A stretch of 64,000 nucleotides of DNA from Mesomycoplasma molare (GCF_024918955.1 NZ_CP103423.1:1-64000); one strand, 5' to 3'. Shown: positions 46,743 through 57,837, counted from the stretch's first letter. The notes: generated by a model not told the origin, from the letters alone. Made by a program: numbers and translations.

Positions 46743-46758
46743 TATATATATATATATA
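46743..46758 (+). repeat. (TA)8 tract in the promoter region of the enclosed gene
   Basis: Eight TA units followed by ATATAC, 54-70 bases before the ATG at 46813, where -10 or spacer sequences would be expected. Variable TA counts could change transcription. Confidence 0.7.
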
Positions 46759-46812
46759 ATATACATAAAATTATTAAATTTTTAAAAAAAAGAAAGAAAG
46801 TAGAAAAATCAA

Positions 46813-47253
46813 ATGTTAGAATACAAAATTGAAAATACTAGAAGTTTACTAGAACAAAAAGAAATCGAAGTTTATACATCTTTTGGTTGAATTTTAAAGG
46901 ATAGAGTTCAAAGAGGAGAAGATTTAGTTAGTTTATCATTTCAAAGAGATACAAATATAAAAAAATATCAAGAAATAAAACAAATAGAAGCTAAATATAG
47001 AAGTATAAAATTAGAAGATGAAAAAGAATTACCTGTTCTTAATTTAATTAAGTTCCCTCTTATTTTAGCTATTCTTTTATTTCCTATTTTAATTTTTGTT
47101 TATATTTTTACTCTAATAAATTACAAGAATAAGAAAAAACAAATTCAAAAGCAAAACGAAGAGATAAGAAAAGAAAATAATAAAAAAATAGACTTACAAT
47201 TAGCATATATTACGGAAGCTAAAGATCTTACTTTTGAAGCTTTTACCGAATAA
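46813..47253 (+). CDS. Hypothetical single-TM protein inside the inverted repeats
   Basis: A 146-aa protein, not recognised. Residues 1-75 are charged and helical (SLLEQKEIEVYTSFGWILKD, TGA Trp in GWILK), a membrane segment follows at about 78-100 (FPLILAILLFPILIFVYIF), then a lysine-rich coiled-coil-like tail. A GAAAGAAAGTAG ribosome region precedes the ATG. It is the only gene between the two 69-bp arms and has a TA tract in its promoter. A strong terminator follows at 47449. Stretch 47254-47448 holds no supported gene. Confidence 0.72.
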
Positions 47254-47448
47254 TTTTATAAGTATTAAATTTAATTCAGATACTTTTTAATAATAAATAT
47301 ATATGGAAAATAAAAAGAAATTAAAAAATATTAGTTTATATTGTTTTAACTTTTTTATTAACATGTTTGGTATTTTGTAATTTATTTGTCTATTTAATAG
47401 AAAAAGAAAGTTATTGATATCTTCTTTTTCTATTTTTTAATAAATAAT

Positions 47449-47520
47449 AAAAAAGCAAACACACTCACATTATATAAGAAACTACTTTGTATTTAATTAT
47501 GCTGTGTGTTTGTTTTTTTT
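47449..47520. terminator. Long hairpin terminator inside the inverted-repeat unit
   Basis: AAAAAAGCAAACACAC pairs with GTGTGTTTGTTTTTTTT across a 39-nt loop. It can end transcripts from both sides. Confidence 0.75.
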
Positions 47521-47543
47521 GTTATAATTTAACTATTATATTG

Positions 47544-47612
47544 GTGTTGTTATTCTCAAATTTCTAACATTTTATGTTAGCAAAAAGATAATTTACACAA
47601 AATATCCTATAG
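47544..47612 (-). repeat. 69-bp inverted repeat, right arm
   Basis: Reverse-complement partner of 46620-46688 (3 mismatches). Its inner palindrome reads TTTCTAACAT-TTT-ATGTTAGCAA. The outer boundary merges into the hairpin CCTATAG-CGGC-CTATAGG at 47606-47623. Confidence 0.88.
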
Positions 47613-47628
47613 CGGCCTATAGGTTTTA

Positions 47629-47955
47629 TTATTTATTTTTTTTAATAAATTCTTCTAAATTATACTCGTGTTCATATCTTTTAGCAGCTTCTTTGTCTTT
47701 ACGAATTATAACTTCGCTAAGATTTATATTGTTTATACTAGCTAAAGCAACAGTGTAATGAATAATGTCTGCTAATTCTTCTTCTAATGAAACATTTTGC
47801 TTATTCTGTTTTCAGCCTTCTTTAATAGCAATAGCTTCAGCTACTTCTCCTACTTCTTCTGTTAATTTAGTTAGCATTCTTACATTATTTGCTTTATTTT
47901 TATAAATTTCATATAAATATTCTTGCAATTGTTTTATTGTTAATTCTTTTTTCAT
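47629..47955 (-). CDS. MazG-like nucleotide pyrophosphohydrolase
   Basis: A 108-aa all-alpha NTP pyrophosphatase protein. The metal-binding helices are visible as KLTEEVGEVAEAIAI near 30-44 and LEEELADIIHYTVALA near 56-71, giving the EExxE and ExxD pattern. Such enzymes hydrolyse non-canonical or excess NTPs. One TGA Trp (EGWKQ). Start at 47955 is preferred over upstream in-frame codons because AAGGAAAAG lies just before it. It follows rpmE on the minus strand with a terminator between. Confidence 0.83.
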
Positions 47956-47971
47956 CTTTTCCTTTATTAAA

Positions 47972-47995
47972 AATAAAAAACAGGCGAACCTGTTT
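47972..47995 (-). terminator. Terminator between rpmE and the MazG-like gene
   Basis: AAACAGG / CCTGTTT with a four-base loop; on the minus strand it is followed by TTTTTTATTTTT. Confidence 0.8.
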
Positions 47996-48001
47996 AAAAC
48001 A

Positions 48002-48220
48002 TTATTTTTTAAGATTTTTAGCGAAAGCAGCCATTCTATTAAATCTTTCAATTCTTCCGGTTGCTCTTGCCATAGATTTATCACCTGTGTAAAATGAATG
48101 GCATCCTGAACAAACATCAACAGAAAATTTTGAAACAGTAGAACCAAATGTAAATTCTGTTGAACAAGTTGAACAAACAGATTTAACAGTTTGGTATTCT
48201 GGATGAATATCTTTTTTCAT
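48002..48220 (-). CDS. rpmE: 50S ribosomal protein L31
   Basis: A 72-aa ribosomal protein with the family start MKKDIHPEYQTV and two CxxC pairs (CSTC near 16-19 and CSGCHSFYTG near 37-46), the zinc-binding L31 form. AAAGGAAA precedes the start. Short monocistronic gene with its own terminator. Confidence 0.95.
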   Translation of the reverse strand: MKKDIHPEYQTVKSVCSTCSTEFTFGSTVSKFSVDVCSGCHSFYTGDKSMARATGRIERFNRMAAFAKNLKK

Positions 48221-48350
48221 TTTTTCCTTTCACATGGATTAATTATAATTCCATATTTTTATCTATTTTAATTAAATAATAATTAATTAGTAATATAATA
48301 TTATCATATTTTGTTTTTTTAAAATCAAAATTAAATAAAAAAGAGGAGAA

Positions 48351-49568
48351 ATGCACGATTATAAAAGTAACTTTACTAATGCTTTAGATTATGGCTATCA
48401 AAAAACAAAACTAATTTGATGAAAAATATTTTTAATGGGTATGTTAGCTTCAATTTATGTTGCAATAGCTTATGTAGCATATATTTATATTTTATCTTGA
48501 TATGGTAATGATGAACTATTAAGAACAGGAGAATTTCATTTAACAGGTAGTGCTCTTTTTGTTGCGTCTTTAATTTTCCCTGTGGGGTTAATGATGATAA
48601 CTATTCTAGGAGGTTCATTATTTACCTCTGATACTTTAGCAATGCTTGCTGTATTTGATAAAAAAGCTCGTTTATATAAAGTTTTTAGAAATCTAGGAAT
48701 AGTTTTTTTAGGAAACTTAGTAGGAGCATTAATAGCTGCTGCGGTTTTAAGAGGAGCTAGTGCTTTTAAGGGAGAACAATTAAGAGTTATTGAATATTTA
48801 ATAACTAAAAAAGTTTCTAGTTATTGATATGAAATTTTATTTTCTTCAATGTTTTCTAATTTAATTGTAGCGGGAACTGTTTGATCAACACTAGCAACAA
48901 GAGGCGCTATTGGGAAAATTTTTATAATTTTCTTTTTCATTTGATTATTTACTGTAACAGGATTCCATCATGTTATAGCTAATTTAATAATTTTTGCCTT
49001 TGGTTGATTATTTGCAGATGTAGAATATATTCAATATTTTAAAACACATGAAGAAATAATTTCTTGATCACAACAAGCAATTGATGGAGGAATTATAACT
49101 TCAGATTATTTAGAATCAAGAATTATAGATTTTACTAAAGCATCTAAACCTACATTTGAAAGTATGTCATTCGGATATAAAGATTCTTTATATAATATTA
49201 TTAACATCAATTCATCACATAAATTACCTGCTTACTCATTTGATTGAACATTGAAAGCATTTTTTGTTAATGCATTACCTGCTTTAGTGGGTAATTGATT
49301 TTCTGGCGCTATAGTTCTGCCTGTATCTTATTGAGCTGTTGTTAAATTTAAAGTAGATAAATACGGAACTATTGATTCTGAAATAATAATGGAAAATGAA
49401 ATAAAAGAAGTAATTCAAAATACACATGTAGATGATATACATGAAGCAGAAAAAATAGCATATATAAACCTAAAACAAAAACAAAGAGAAGAAATTAAAA
49501 AAGAACTTAAAAAAGAATTATGATTCGATAAAATAATTAGTAAAATTAAAAATAAAAATAAAAAATAA
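48351..49568 (+). CDS. FNT-family formate/nitrite-type channel
   Basis: A 405-aa protein with the FNT topology: about six membrane segments with broken-helix blocks such as GGSLFTSDTLAML near residue 85 and TGFHHVIANLI near 205 (the pore histidine region). FNT channels pass formate, nitrite, lactate or hydrosulfide. A loop of about 90 residues separates TM5 and TM6 and the basic C-terminal tail extends about 70 residues; both are longer than in FocA. TGA Trp many times. AGAGGAG precedes the ATG. Lactate export is plausible in a fermenting mycoplasma but not proven. Confidence 0.85.
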
Positions 49569-49582
49569 GTTATTGAACTATA

Positions 49583-49636
49583 AAATCCCACTTCAAGTTG
49601 TTTAAATACAACAAACAAAATGAAGTGGGATTTATT
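49583..49636 (+). terminator. Terminator after the FNT gene
   Basis: AAATCCCACTTCA pairs perfectly with TGAAGTGGGATTT across a 25-nt loop, then TATTATT. Strong. Confidence 0.88.
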
Positions 49637-49669
49637 ATTCTAAAAAAAATAAAATGGTAAAATTTAAAT

Positions 49670-50629
49670 ATGAAAAAAATCAACGCAAAAACCATATCTT
49701 TTGTTGCTGTATTTATGTCTATTTCTACAATAATGCTCTTATTGGGAATTAGATTTTTTCCTTTAGCTATATTACCTAATCTAAGATTTTCCATTATAGG
49801 TTTACCAATAAAAATAACCGGTTTTATATTTGGACCCATAATAGGTTTTTTAACAGGATTTTTGTCTGATTTAATTTCATTCCAATTTGTTCCAAGTACA
49901 TATTCAATTTATTACACAATAGCTTTATCAATAACAGGATTTATTCCGGGCGTTATATCGTGAATTTTTTTCAATTTTATTAAAGTTCAATTAAATGATA
50001 ACTATATTCAAAAGAAAATAAAAATTAAATTAGAAGAGTATAGTTTACAACTAGAAAAATTTATTTTATCTTTAGAATCTCTTTCGGCTACAGACAATAA
50101 AAGAAAAAAAATTGATAAAAAAATTAAATTTATATCATGAAAAATTAATAGATTAAATAAAGAAACAAGAGAAAAAACCTTATTAACTTCTATGTTGATT
50201 TTTTGTTGAATAGTTATTATACTTGTAGCTACTATAGTTTGTACAATAGTGTTTTTATCTCCTGATGAAACTTTTAAAAATTCTAAATTTATTAAAAATA
50301 AAATTTCTTTTTTAATTTTAATGCTTTCAGGAAATGGAACAATGCTTATTTTTATTACAGTAGCAAGATTTTTAAAATTCTTTAAAGAAAAAGAGCGTTT
50401 TGTAACGATGGTTCCAATTATAGCTTTTTCAGCAATTTTAGAACCTGTAGCTAGTGTAATTTTATCTTTAGGTGATGTTCAATCTGCAACATTCCCCACT
50501 TTTGAAGTAGCCCTAATTTCACACTTTTTAATCTCTCCAATTAAGATATGAATTAATTTATTTGTTATATATTTAACTAGTTTGGTTATATTACCAATAG
50601 TTAAAAATAAAAATAAAAATCACTACTAG
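49670..50629 (+). CDS. ECF transporter S component, folate (FolT) type
   Basis: A 319-aa membrane protein resembling vitamin-binding S components: LPNLRFSIIGLPIKITGFIF near 37-56 and GPIIGFLTGFLSDLISF near 57-73 match the FolT family. A lysine-rich cytosolic insert of about 70 residues (about 108-180) splits the helices, much longer than in normal S proteins. TGA Trp. It is probably leaderless: TAAAAT at 49658-49663, no ribosome site. folD at 55601 uses folate, which supports the substrate guess. The ATPase-like gene follows 8 bp later. Confidence 0.8.
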
Positions 50630-50637
50630 GAAAATAT

Positions 50638-52878
50638 ATGGAAAAAAATAAAATACTTTCTTTGTTGGACGTTAATTTTAAAAATAAATTAAAAAACATT
50701 TCTTTAGACATTAATAGAGGAGAAGATGTTTTGATTTTTTCTTCTGATCCTGAATTACATTTTACTTTCGTTGATTTACTAATTTTTAAAAATAAAAAAT
50801 ATTCTGGGGTTATTAAAATAGGTAAAAGTTTTTTAAAGAAAAAAAATTCTGATTTTTGGATACCTGAAAAGGTGTTAAATATTTTTTCTAATAAAAATAA
50901 AAAATATTATTTTGAAAAACCTCTTTTTGAAGTAATGAAAAGGTCTTTGGAAACAAATGAATTCAATTATAAATTAATGAATGATTTTAGAAAAGATTGA
51001 AAAGAAGTGAGTGAAGAATATCATTTTTATATAAAAGAAGAAGAGGAAAAGTTTTCAACTAAGTTATATGAACATCAAATATTAATATTTCAAAATTTTT
51101 TTAATAGCATTAACTATGAAAAATTATATTCAGAATTTAATAAGAATAAAATTCAAATTGAACTAATAGATGATTATATTGATAAAAGAATAAAAATGTT
51201 AAACTTAAGTTTAAATAACATAACATTTTATGAAATAGAAAAATATAAAGTTTATTTAAAATACCAGGAAAAATTCAGAAAACAAGAAGGACAACTGCAA
51301 AATTTAAAAAAAGAATTAGAAATAGCTGAAAATGAAGTTAAGAATTTTGAAAATACTTCTGAGTTTAACTTACACCTAGAAACTATTAAAAAAGAATATA
51401 AAAACCTCTCTCAACAATTAAATGAAAAAGAAAAATTATTTAAATATGGTTTTTGAAAAGACGGCTTTTATACTTTAGTTTGTAAATCTTTAAAACTAAA
51501 AATAAAAGAAGTAAAAAAAGAATTAAAAATCGCTTTTAAATCTAAAAATAAAGACAACGTTTTAAAAGCTAAAATACTCTTATGAATAAGAAAAAAAACT
51601 TATTCTTTATTTAAAAAAAATAAAAAAGATTTTAAATATCTTACATTCAGCTATATAAAAGGTTTTTATCAAACAATAAAAGATTTTGAAACAGAATTTT
51701 TCAATGATGTTTTTTTTGACTTCAAAAGAAATAAAAAAATACAATGAAATAATCAATTATTAAAAATTGAACAATTCCACGAGAAAAAATTTACTTTGAA
51801 TAAGTTAAGAATTCTAAATGAAAAAAGAAAAAAGGAAATTCAAGAAGAAATATTAATATTAAAAGCTGAATTAGCAGAAAAACAAAAAACTAAAATAGAA
51901 GGATCAAAGTCATTAGATGAGGTAGATAAGCATAAAAAAATAGATATTTATTGAGAAAAACAAGCAAACTATATATGAGAAAAAGATAAGAACATAAAAT
52001 CATTAACAGAAATTATTGATTTAAAAACTCAGAATAATAATAAATTAGAAGAAATAATAATACAAAATATTATTAAAGTAACTCGACTTGATAAATTTAT
52101 TTTTAAGCTATTAAAAAAGAAATATGCTAAAAAATTTAAAATCACCAAAGAAAAACAAAATAAAATTAAAAGTTTGATGCTCTTAGCCAGACATGCTTAT
52201 GCTATTTATCATCCACTTTCTTTTGTGTATACTAAAAATTTTGAAGACAATAAAATAATACAAAATGTGATCATTAAAAATGAATTATTTAATTTTTTAA
52301 AAAATATTAAAATAGATGTCAATAAACTTTGAATTCCATTTTCTGATTTAAAAGAAAGTGATAAAATAAAAATAGATATTGGAAAATTAAAGTTATATTC
52401 TCCTGAAATTGTTTTGGTTAATTTAAATAAAACCATATTTGGAAGCGAATATATTGATGAATTAGTTAGAAACAAAGATAAAAATACCAGTTTATTAATT
52501 TTTTCAAATAATCATTTAGAAAGTCAAGAGATAAACAATTTTATTTTTATAGAAAAAGGTAAAATTATTGAATCTACTTTTGGTAATAAAAATAGAGAAT
52601 TTGAAAGTTTATATGCTCAAAACTTTATGGAATCTAAAAGTTTTAATTTGAGTCTTTTAGATAAAATTTCGCCATTTGAATATGAAGAAATATATTTTTC
52701 TAGAAAAAATACAAAAATAAACCATTCTGATGTTTATATTTATGATTCTGATTTAAAACTGTCTGAAGTAATAAATTCTAGAAAAAATAATCAAAAAACA
52801 CAAAAAGAATACAACTATAACATAGATCTAGAAGACACCGTTATTATTGATTTAACTGATGAATTTAATATAAAATAG
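50638..52878 (+). CDS. Degenerate ABC-ATPase-like protein with long coiled-coil insert
   Basis: A 746-aa protein. The N-terminus (about 5-60) follows the order of an ABC ATPase (NKLKNISLDINRGEDVLIFS, then SGVIKIG), but the Walker A site reads SSDPELHFT with no GK(S/T). The C-terminus (about 585-660) mimics the Walker B/H-loop region (PEIVLVNLNKTIFG, then LIFSNNHLESQEINNFIFIE and KGKIIES) with Asp-Glu replaced by Asn-Leu. In between lie about 480 residues of lysine/glutamate-rich coiled coil instead of the signature domain. ATP hydrolysis seems impossible. It is coupled to the FolT-like gene, so a structural or adaptor role in that transporter is inferred. Confidence 0.7.
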
Positions 52879-52915
52879 ATATTTTTATATAAAATTAATA
52901 AAAGATAAGGAAAAA

Positions 52916-55393
52916 ATGGATAAGAATTTTAATCATAAAGAGATAGAAAAAAATAGAAATAAAAAGTGAATAAAAAAAGGTTTTTTTTCTTCACACGATA
53001 ATAATAAAAAGCCATTCACCATTATTTTGCCACCGCCAAATGTTACAGGTAAATTACATTTAGGACATGCATGAGATGGTTATATTCAGGACACTGTTAT
53101 TAGATATAAAAAACTAAAAGGATATGATGTTTTATTTTTACCAGCAGTAGATCATGCTGGAATTGCTACTCAAACTAAAGTAGAAGAACTTTTAAGAAAA
53201 CAAAATCAAACTAGACACACTTTAGGTAGAGAAAAATTCTTAAAAGAAGTTTGAAAATGAAAAGATGAATATTATTCTATTATCAAAAAGCAATGAGATA
53301 AATTAGGATTAGCTTTAGACTATACTAATGAACGATTTACCTTAGACAAAAAAGCAAATGAAGCTGTATTGAAAATATTTGTCGATTTTTACAATAGAGG
53401 ACTAATTTATAAAGGATACAAAGCAATAAATTGAGATCCTAAACAACAAACAGCTTTATCTAATATTGAAATAATTAATAAACCCACACAACAAAAAATG
53501 TATTATTTAAAATACTATTTTGAAAACCAAAAAGATTTTTTAATAGTTGCAACCACTAGAATCGAAACAATAGCATCAGATGTTGCTTTAGCAGTACACC
53601 CTAATGATAAAAGATATCAAAATATTATAGGAAAGCATGTAATCCACCCTTTTACTAAAGAGAAATTACCTATAATAACCGATTCTTATATTGATAAAAA
53701 ATTTGGTTCTGGAGTTATGAAAGTTTCCGCACATGCCATGGCGGATATAGACATTATTCAAAAAAATAATTTAGAAATTAAAGAATCAATAAATTTAAAC
53801 GGGACTATGAATGAATTGGCTTTAGAATTTAAAGGTTTAAACCGTTTTGAAGCTAGAGAAAAAATAGCGGAAAAACTTTTAAAAGAAGATTTAATTTTTA
53901 AAATAGAAGACATAGTTTCTAATGTAGGATATTCAGAAAGAAGTAACGAAGTTGTTGAAATAATTATGTCTAAACAATGATTTGTTAAAATGGATGATTT
54001 ATCGAAATTATTATTAGATCATTTAAAAACAAAAGATGCAGTAAAATTTTATCCTAGTCGTTTTAACAAAGTTATAAAAAGATGAATAGAAAATGTATAT
54101 GATTGAACTATATCAAGGCAACTTTGATGAGGACATAGAATTCCTGCTTGATATAAAGATGGAGAAATGAAGGTTCAAATCGATTCTCCCGGTGCTGGTT
54201 GAACACAAGATGAAGATGTTTTAGATACATGGTTCTCTTCAGGTCTGGCTCCTTTTGTTTTTTTAGGATGACCACAATCAGAAGAAAAAATTCAAAAATA
54301 TTTCCCAACTTCTTTATTAGTAACTGGATGAGATATTATTTTCTTTTGAGTAGCTAGAATGTATTTTTTCAGTTTAGACATAATGAAAGACAAGCCTTTT
54401 GATCAGGTATTACTTCATGGTTTAATAAGAGATGAAAAAGGGCAAAAAATGTCTAAATCATTAGGTAATGGTATAGACCCAATGGATGTAATTGAAACTC
54501 ATGGTACAGATATTTTAAGAGAAGCTTTAATTTTTAATTCTACGCCAGGGCAAGATATTAAATTTTCTAATGATAAGTTAGATTCTGCTTGAATTTTAAA
54601 TAATAAATTATGAAATATAATTAAATATATTTACGAATTAGAAAATGTTCAAAAAACAAAAATAAGTGATAAAGATAAGTGAATATCTAATAAGCTATAT
54701 GTATTGAACAAAAACATAGATAAATTTATGAAAAAATATGATTTTACTTTAATATATAAATCTATTCATAAATTTATTTTTGAAGATTTATCTTCATGAT
54801 ACATAGAATTATCAAAAACAGAACCTAATAAAACTTTTGCTTTAGAGCTTATTAAAAAACTTTTAGTTATACTACATCCATTTATCCCGTTCTTAACAGA
54901 TTATTTATTTGAAAAATTATTTAACAGTGAACTATTAGAAAATGATAATATAAAAATAAAAAAATATAAAGATATTGATTATATTGATAATGTTATTGAA
55001 GTAGTAAAAAACATAAGACAATACAGAGAAAAATATAATATTTCTAAAAAAGAAATAATTGGTTATTACATATCTAATTCTAATTTTGATGAAAAATCAA
55101 TTTCTATGATAAATAATATGTGTAATGCAAAAGTTGAAGAAAACAATGTTTCATTATTAAAAACAGATAATTTTGAAATATATATTAATTTATCAATAGA
55201 GCATCAAAACAAAGAAAAAGAAAGAATTAGAAACGAAATTAAAACAATTGAATTTGAAATTCAAAGAGCAGAAAATATGCTAAAAAACCAAAATTTTATT
55301 TCTAAAGCGCCAAAAGAAAAAGTTGAAAATGAAGAAAAAAAATTAAAATTATATAAAGAGAAATTAAAATTATATAAAGAGAAATTAAACTAA
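52916..55393 (+). CDS. valS: Valyl-tRNA synthetase
   Basis: Class I synthetase charging tRNA-Val. The 825-aa protein has [20 protein letters not shown] at about 41-60 (HIGH region), the editing domain with [12 protein letters not shown] near 208, [14 protein letters not shown] near 511, and a C-terminal coiled coil of about 60 residues. TGA Trp throughout. Size is slightly shorter than in Bacillus. AAGGAAAAA ribosome site. The repeated unit [16 protein letters not shown] at its end is a small coding duplication. Confidence 0.96.
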
Positions 55394-55400
55394 AGGAGTT

Positions 55401-55577
55401 ATGATGATAAAATACGTAGTAAATCACAACGAAGGTTGAGCTGTCAAAAACGCAAACGCTGAAAGAGCAACAAAAATTTTTAAAACACAAAAAGAAGCTA
55501 TTGATTATGCTAAAAAATTAAAAGAAACAACTTCAGTTATGATTCAAGGGAAAGATGGAAAATTCAGAAAAGGATAA
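55401..55577 (+). CDS. DUF2188-like small protein
   Basis: A 58-aa protein: YVVNHNEGWAVKNANAERAT, then FKTQKEAIDYAKKLKE and IQGKDGKFRKG, the pattern of the DUF2188 family (function unknown). One TGA Trp. AAAGGAG precedes the first ATG at 55401; the second ATG at 55404 is an alternative start. It lies between valS and folD and is probably cotranscribed. Confidence 0.82.
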
Positions 55578-55600
55578 TTACCTTTTCTTTTTTATTAAAA

Positions 55601-56458
55601 ATGAAAGAAAAAAACAAATACAAAATATTAAGTGGTATAGAAGCTTCTAAACACTATTCTGAATTACTAAAAAATCTCTTTATTAGTTTAAATGAACCTA
55701 CTATTTTTAAAATTATTCAAGTGGGAGACCTTGCAGCTTCTAATAAGTATATTAATAATAAAATTAAAAAAGCAAAAGAATTAGGTATAGAAGCTATATT
55801 AGTTAAATTAGATGCTTCTATATCTCAAGAAGATTTAAAAACAATAGTCCAAAATGAAGCTCTTTCTTGTGATGGAATTATAGTGCAATTACCCTTACCA
55901 GAGCACATAAATAGTCAAGAAATTTTAAATATAGTTCCTATTGAAAAAGATATTGACGGCCTTTCAGAACTTAACCAATTTAATTTCTACAATTTTAAAG
56001 AAGAAAGTGCTTTTTCTCCTGCAACTGCTAGAGGAATTATTATGCTTTTGGATTATTATAATATTCCAATTGCTAATAAAAAAACTTTTGTTATAGGTGA
56101 ATCAAATTTAGTAGGCAAACCTACAAAATTTTTATTAAATAAAAAAGGCGGAATTGTAAAAAGTTTTAATAAAAACACAGGAATCTTTGGTTCAAACGAA
56201 GCGGATGTTTTAGTAGTGGCAGCGGGAGAGGCTAATTTAGTTAAAACTAAAGATGTAAAAGAAAATGCAACAATAATAGATGTCGGAATCAATTCGTTAA
56301 CCAATAATAAAATAACAGGTGATGTAGATTTTGAAAGTGTTAAACATAAAGTATCAGCTATTTCTCCGGTACCTGGAGGAGTTGGCCCGATGACTGTTAT
56401 AGCTTTATTTTATAATTTATACGATGCAAAAATTAGAACAAAAAAAACGATCAGTTAG
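55601..56458 (+). CDS. folD: Methylenetetrahydrofolate dehydrogenase/cyclohydrolase FolD
   Basis: Bifunctional enzyme of one-carbon folate metabolism. The 285-aa protein has the substrate block DGIIVQLPLPEHI near 88-100, DKDIDG-like KDIDGLSELN near 112, the Rossmann segment VIGESNLVGKPT near 163, and the terminal PVPGGVGPMTVIALFYN near 255. No TGA needed. The duplicated terminator copy lies directly after the stop, at the IS30 insertion site. Confidence 0.95.
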   Translation: MKEKNKYKILSGIEASKHYSELLKNLFISLNEPTIFKIIQVGDLAASNKYINNKIKKAKELGIEAILVKLDASISQEDLKTIVQNEALSCDGIIVQLPLPEHINSQEILNIVPIEKDIDGLSELNQFNFYNFKEESAFSPATARGIIMLLDYYNIPIANKKTFVIGESNLVGKPTKFLLNKKGGIVKSFNKNTGIFGSNEADVLVVAAGEANLVKTKDVKENATIIDVGINSLTNNKITGDVDFESVKHKVSAISPVPGGVGPMTVIALFYNLYDAKIRTKKTIS

Positions 56459-56465
56459 ATCGTTT
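56445..56465. repeat. Target-site duplication, left copy (folD terminator)
   Basis: 21-bp hairpin, arms AAACGATC and GATCGTTT with loop AGTTA, spanning the folD stop. Identical to 57838-57858. It is the intrinsic terminator of folD and was duplicated by the insertion. Confidence 0.85.
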
Positions 56466-57837
56466 CCTAAAATGCAAATTGAAGTGCACCAGTAGTTTTT
56501 ATTATAAAAACATTGTACTACAATTTATAATATTTTATACCCCTACTTACTATTAAGGGGGTGAAGGGGGGATATCCCCTTCTTTTAATTCCGCTTGTAA
56601 AGCGGTTTTTATTAATGAAGTTAATAAAAATTATGGGGCGAAATTTTTCGACCCTTTCATTATTTTCTTGTAATAATCTCGTAATTTTTAATAGTTTTAA
56701 TTAATATTTGTTTAATTTTTCTATTTCTTCTTCATATACGTCAAAAGCGCATTTTCCTTCTAGTATGTCTCTATTCATAAAATTTATTCTTTTTCAAGAT
56801 TTAATATTTCTTCTCTAGAAACTTTATTAAAGTCAGTTCCTTTCTTATAAACCCTTCTTACAATTCCGTTAAAATTTTCATTGGTTCCTCTTTGAAAAGA
56901 AGCGTATTTATCGGCTTTATAAATTTTAATTCCTAATTTTTTCGCTAATATTCCAACCGCATTAAATTCAATTCCATTATCAAAAGTAATACTTTCAACA
57001 GGTAATTCTAGTGTATTTATTCTTTCATAAAGCACTTTATTAATGTAAAAGGATTTTTACTTGATACTTTCACAATTATTCCTAATCTGCTTTTCTCTCA
57101 ACTAAAGTTAAAAGACTAGAATGCCCTGCGGATTTTTACCTATAACTAAATCACCCTCTCAATGCCCAAATGTTTCTCTTAAATCAATATGTTTTGGTCT
57201 AGCTCAAATAGGAAAAACATAATTTGATTGTACAAGTCTTTCAATAACATTATTTTTTCTTTTTCCGCCTTTTGTATAGTGCTTTCTTAATCTATCTTTA
57301 TTAGTTAATACTCATTTTCCTGTATTAATCCAATTAAAAACAGTCCTTAGTGAAGGGATTTTAATGTTTTTGACTCCTTCTTTTATTAAGTTGTAAGTCA
57401 TTTTTATTCCGCATGTTGCTTTGTTAAAATTGTCTTTAATAAGTTTACTAAATTCTTTATAATCATCCATTTGAGAAAAGAAAAACAATCTTTTATGTTT
57501 ATGTCTTATTTTAGCTTTTTCATTTGCTATCAAATGATCGTAAAATCCGTAAAAATTTGAATTTCTTTTCAATTCTCTTGACACTGTTGAATGATTGATA
57601 TTAAGAAAATTAGCAATTTGTCTAATTGAATATTTTTTATAAAACAATTTCTCTATTAAAAATCTTTTTCAGCATTTAAATGGGAATAATGCTTTGTTGT
57701 ATTATAATTCATATGGTCCTTTCAATAAAAAGTATGTTGTCTTAAATTTTTATAGAGTAGTTTTTTTATTTAAAAAATCAAGTGCAACCACTTTTTAATT
57801 TTACATTATAGTGGTGCACTTGATTTTGCATTCAGGG
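56466..57837 (-). mobile_element. IS30-family insertion sequence (IS1630-like), 1372 bp
   Basis: Bounded by imperfect inverted repeats: CCTAAAATGCAAATTGAAGT at the left against CCCTGAATGCAAAATCAAGT at the right (reverse complement), continuing GCACCA in both; about 23 of 30 positions match. It is flanked by 21-bp direct repeats of a palindromic terminator, the known habit of IS1630-type elements, which target and duplicate inverted repeats. It carries one minus-strand transposase gene with several frame breaks. About 230 bp without a gene at 56466-56700 hold further hairpins (GGGGGATATCCCC and CCGCTTGTAAAGCGG). Confidence 0.9.
56701..57712 (-). pseudogene. IS30-family transposase, multiple frameshifts
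   Basis: The reconstructed product is about 335 aa: a start at 57712 with AAAGGA upstream, HTH SIRQIANFLNINHSTVSREL, then GHWEGDLVIG (first D), TFDNGIEF (second D) and TNENFNGIVRR (E), the IS30 DDE triad. As assembled it needs single-base corrections near 57666, 57125, 57092, 57045 and 56792, most of them inside homopolymers one base too short. It also uses TGA as Trp. It is either decayed or affected by homopolymer sequencing errors in a multicopy element. Confidence 0.85.

Noticed and set aside
47304..47381. Short ORF MENKKKLKNISLYCF..., 25 aa
   Set aside because: No ribosome site, stops after 25 codons and has no recognisable similarity; treated as non-coding.
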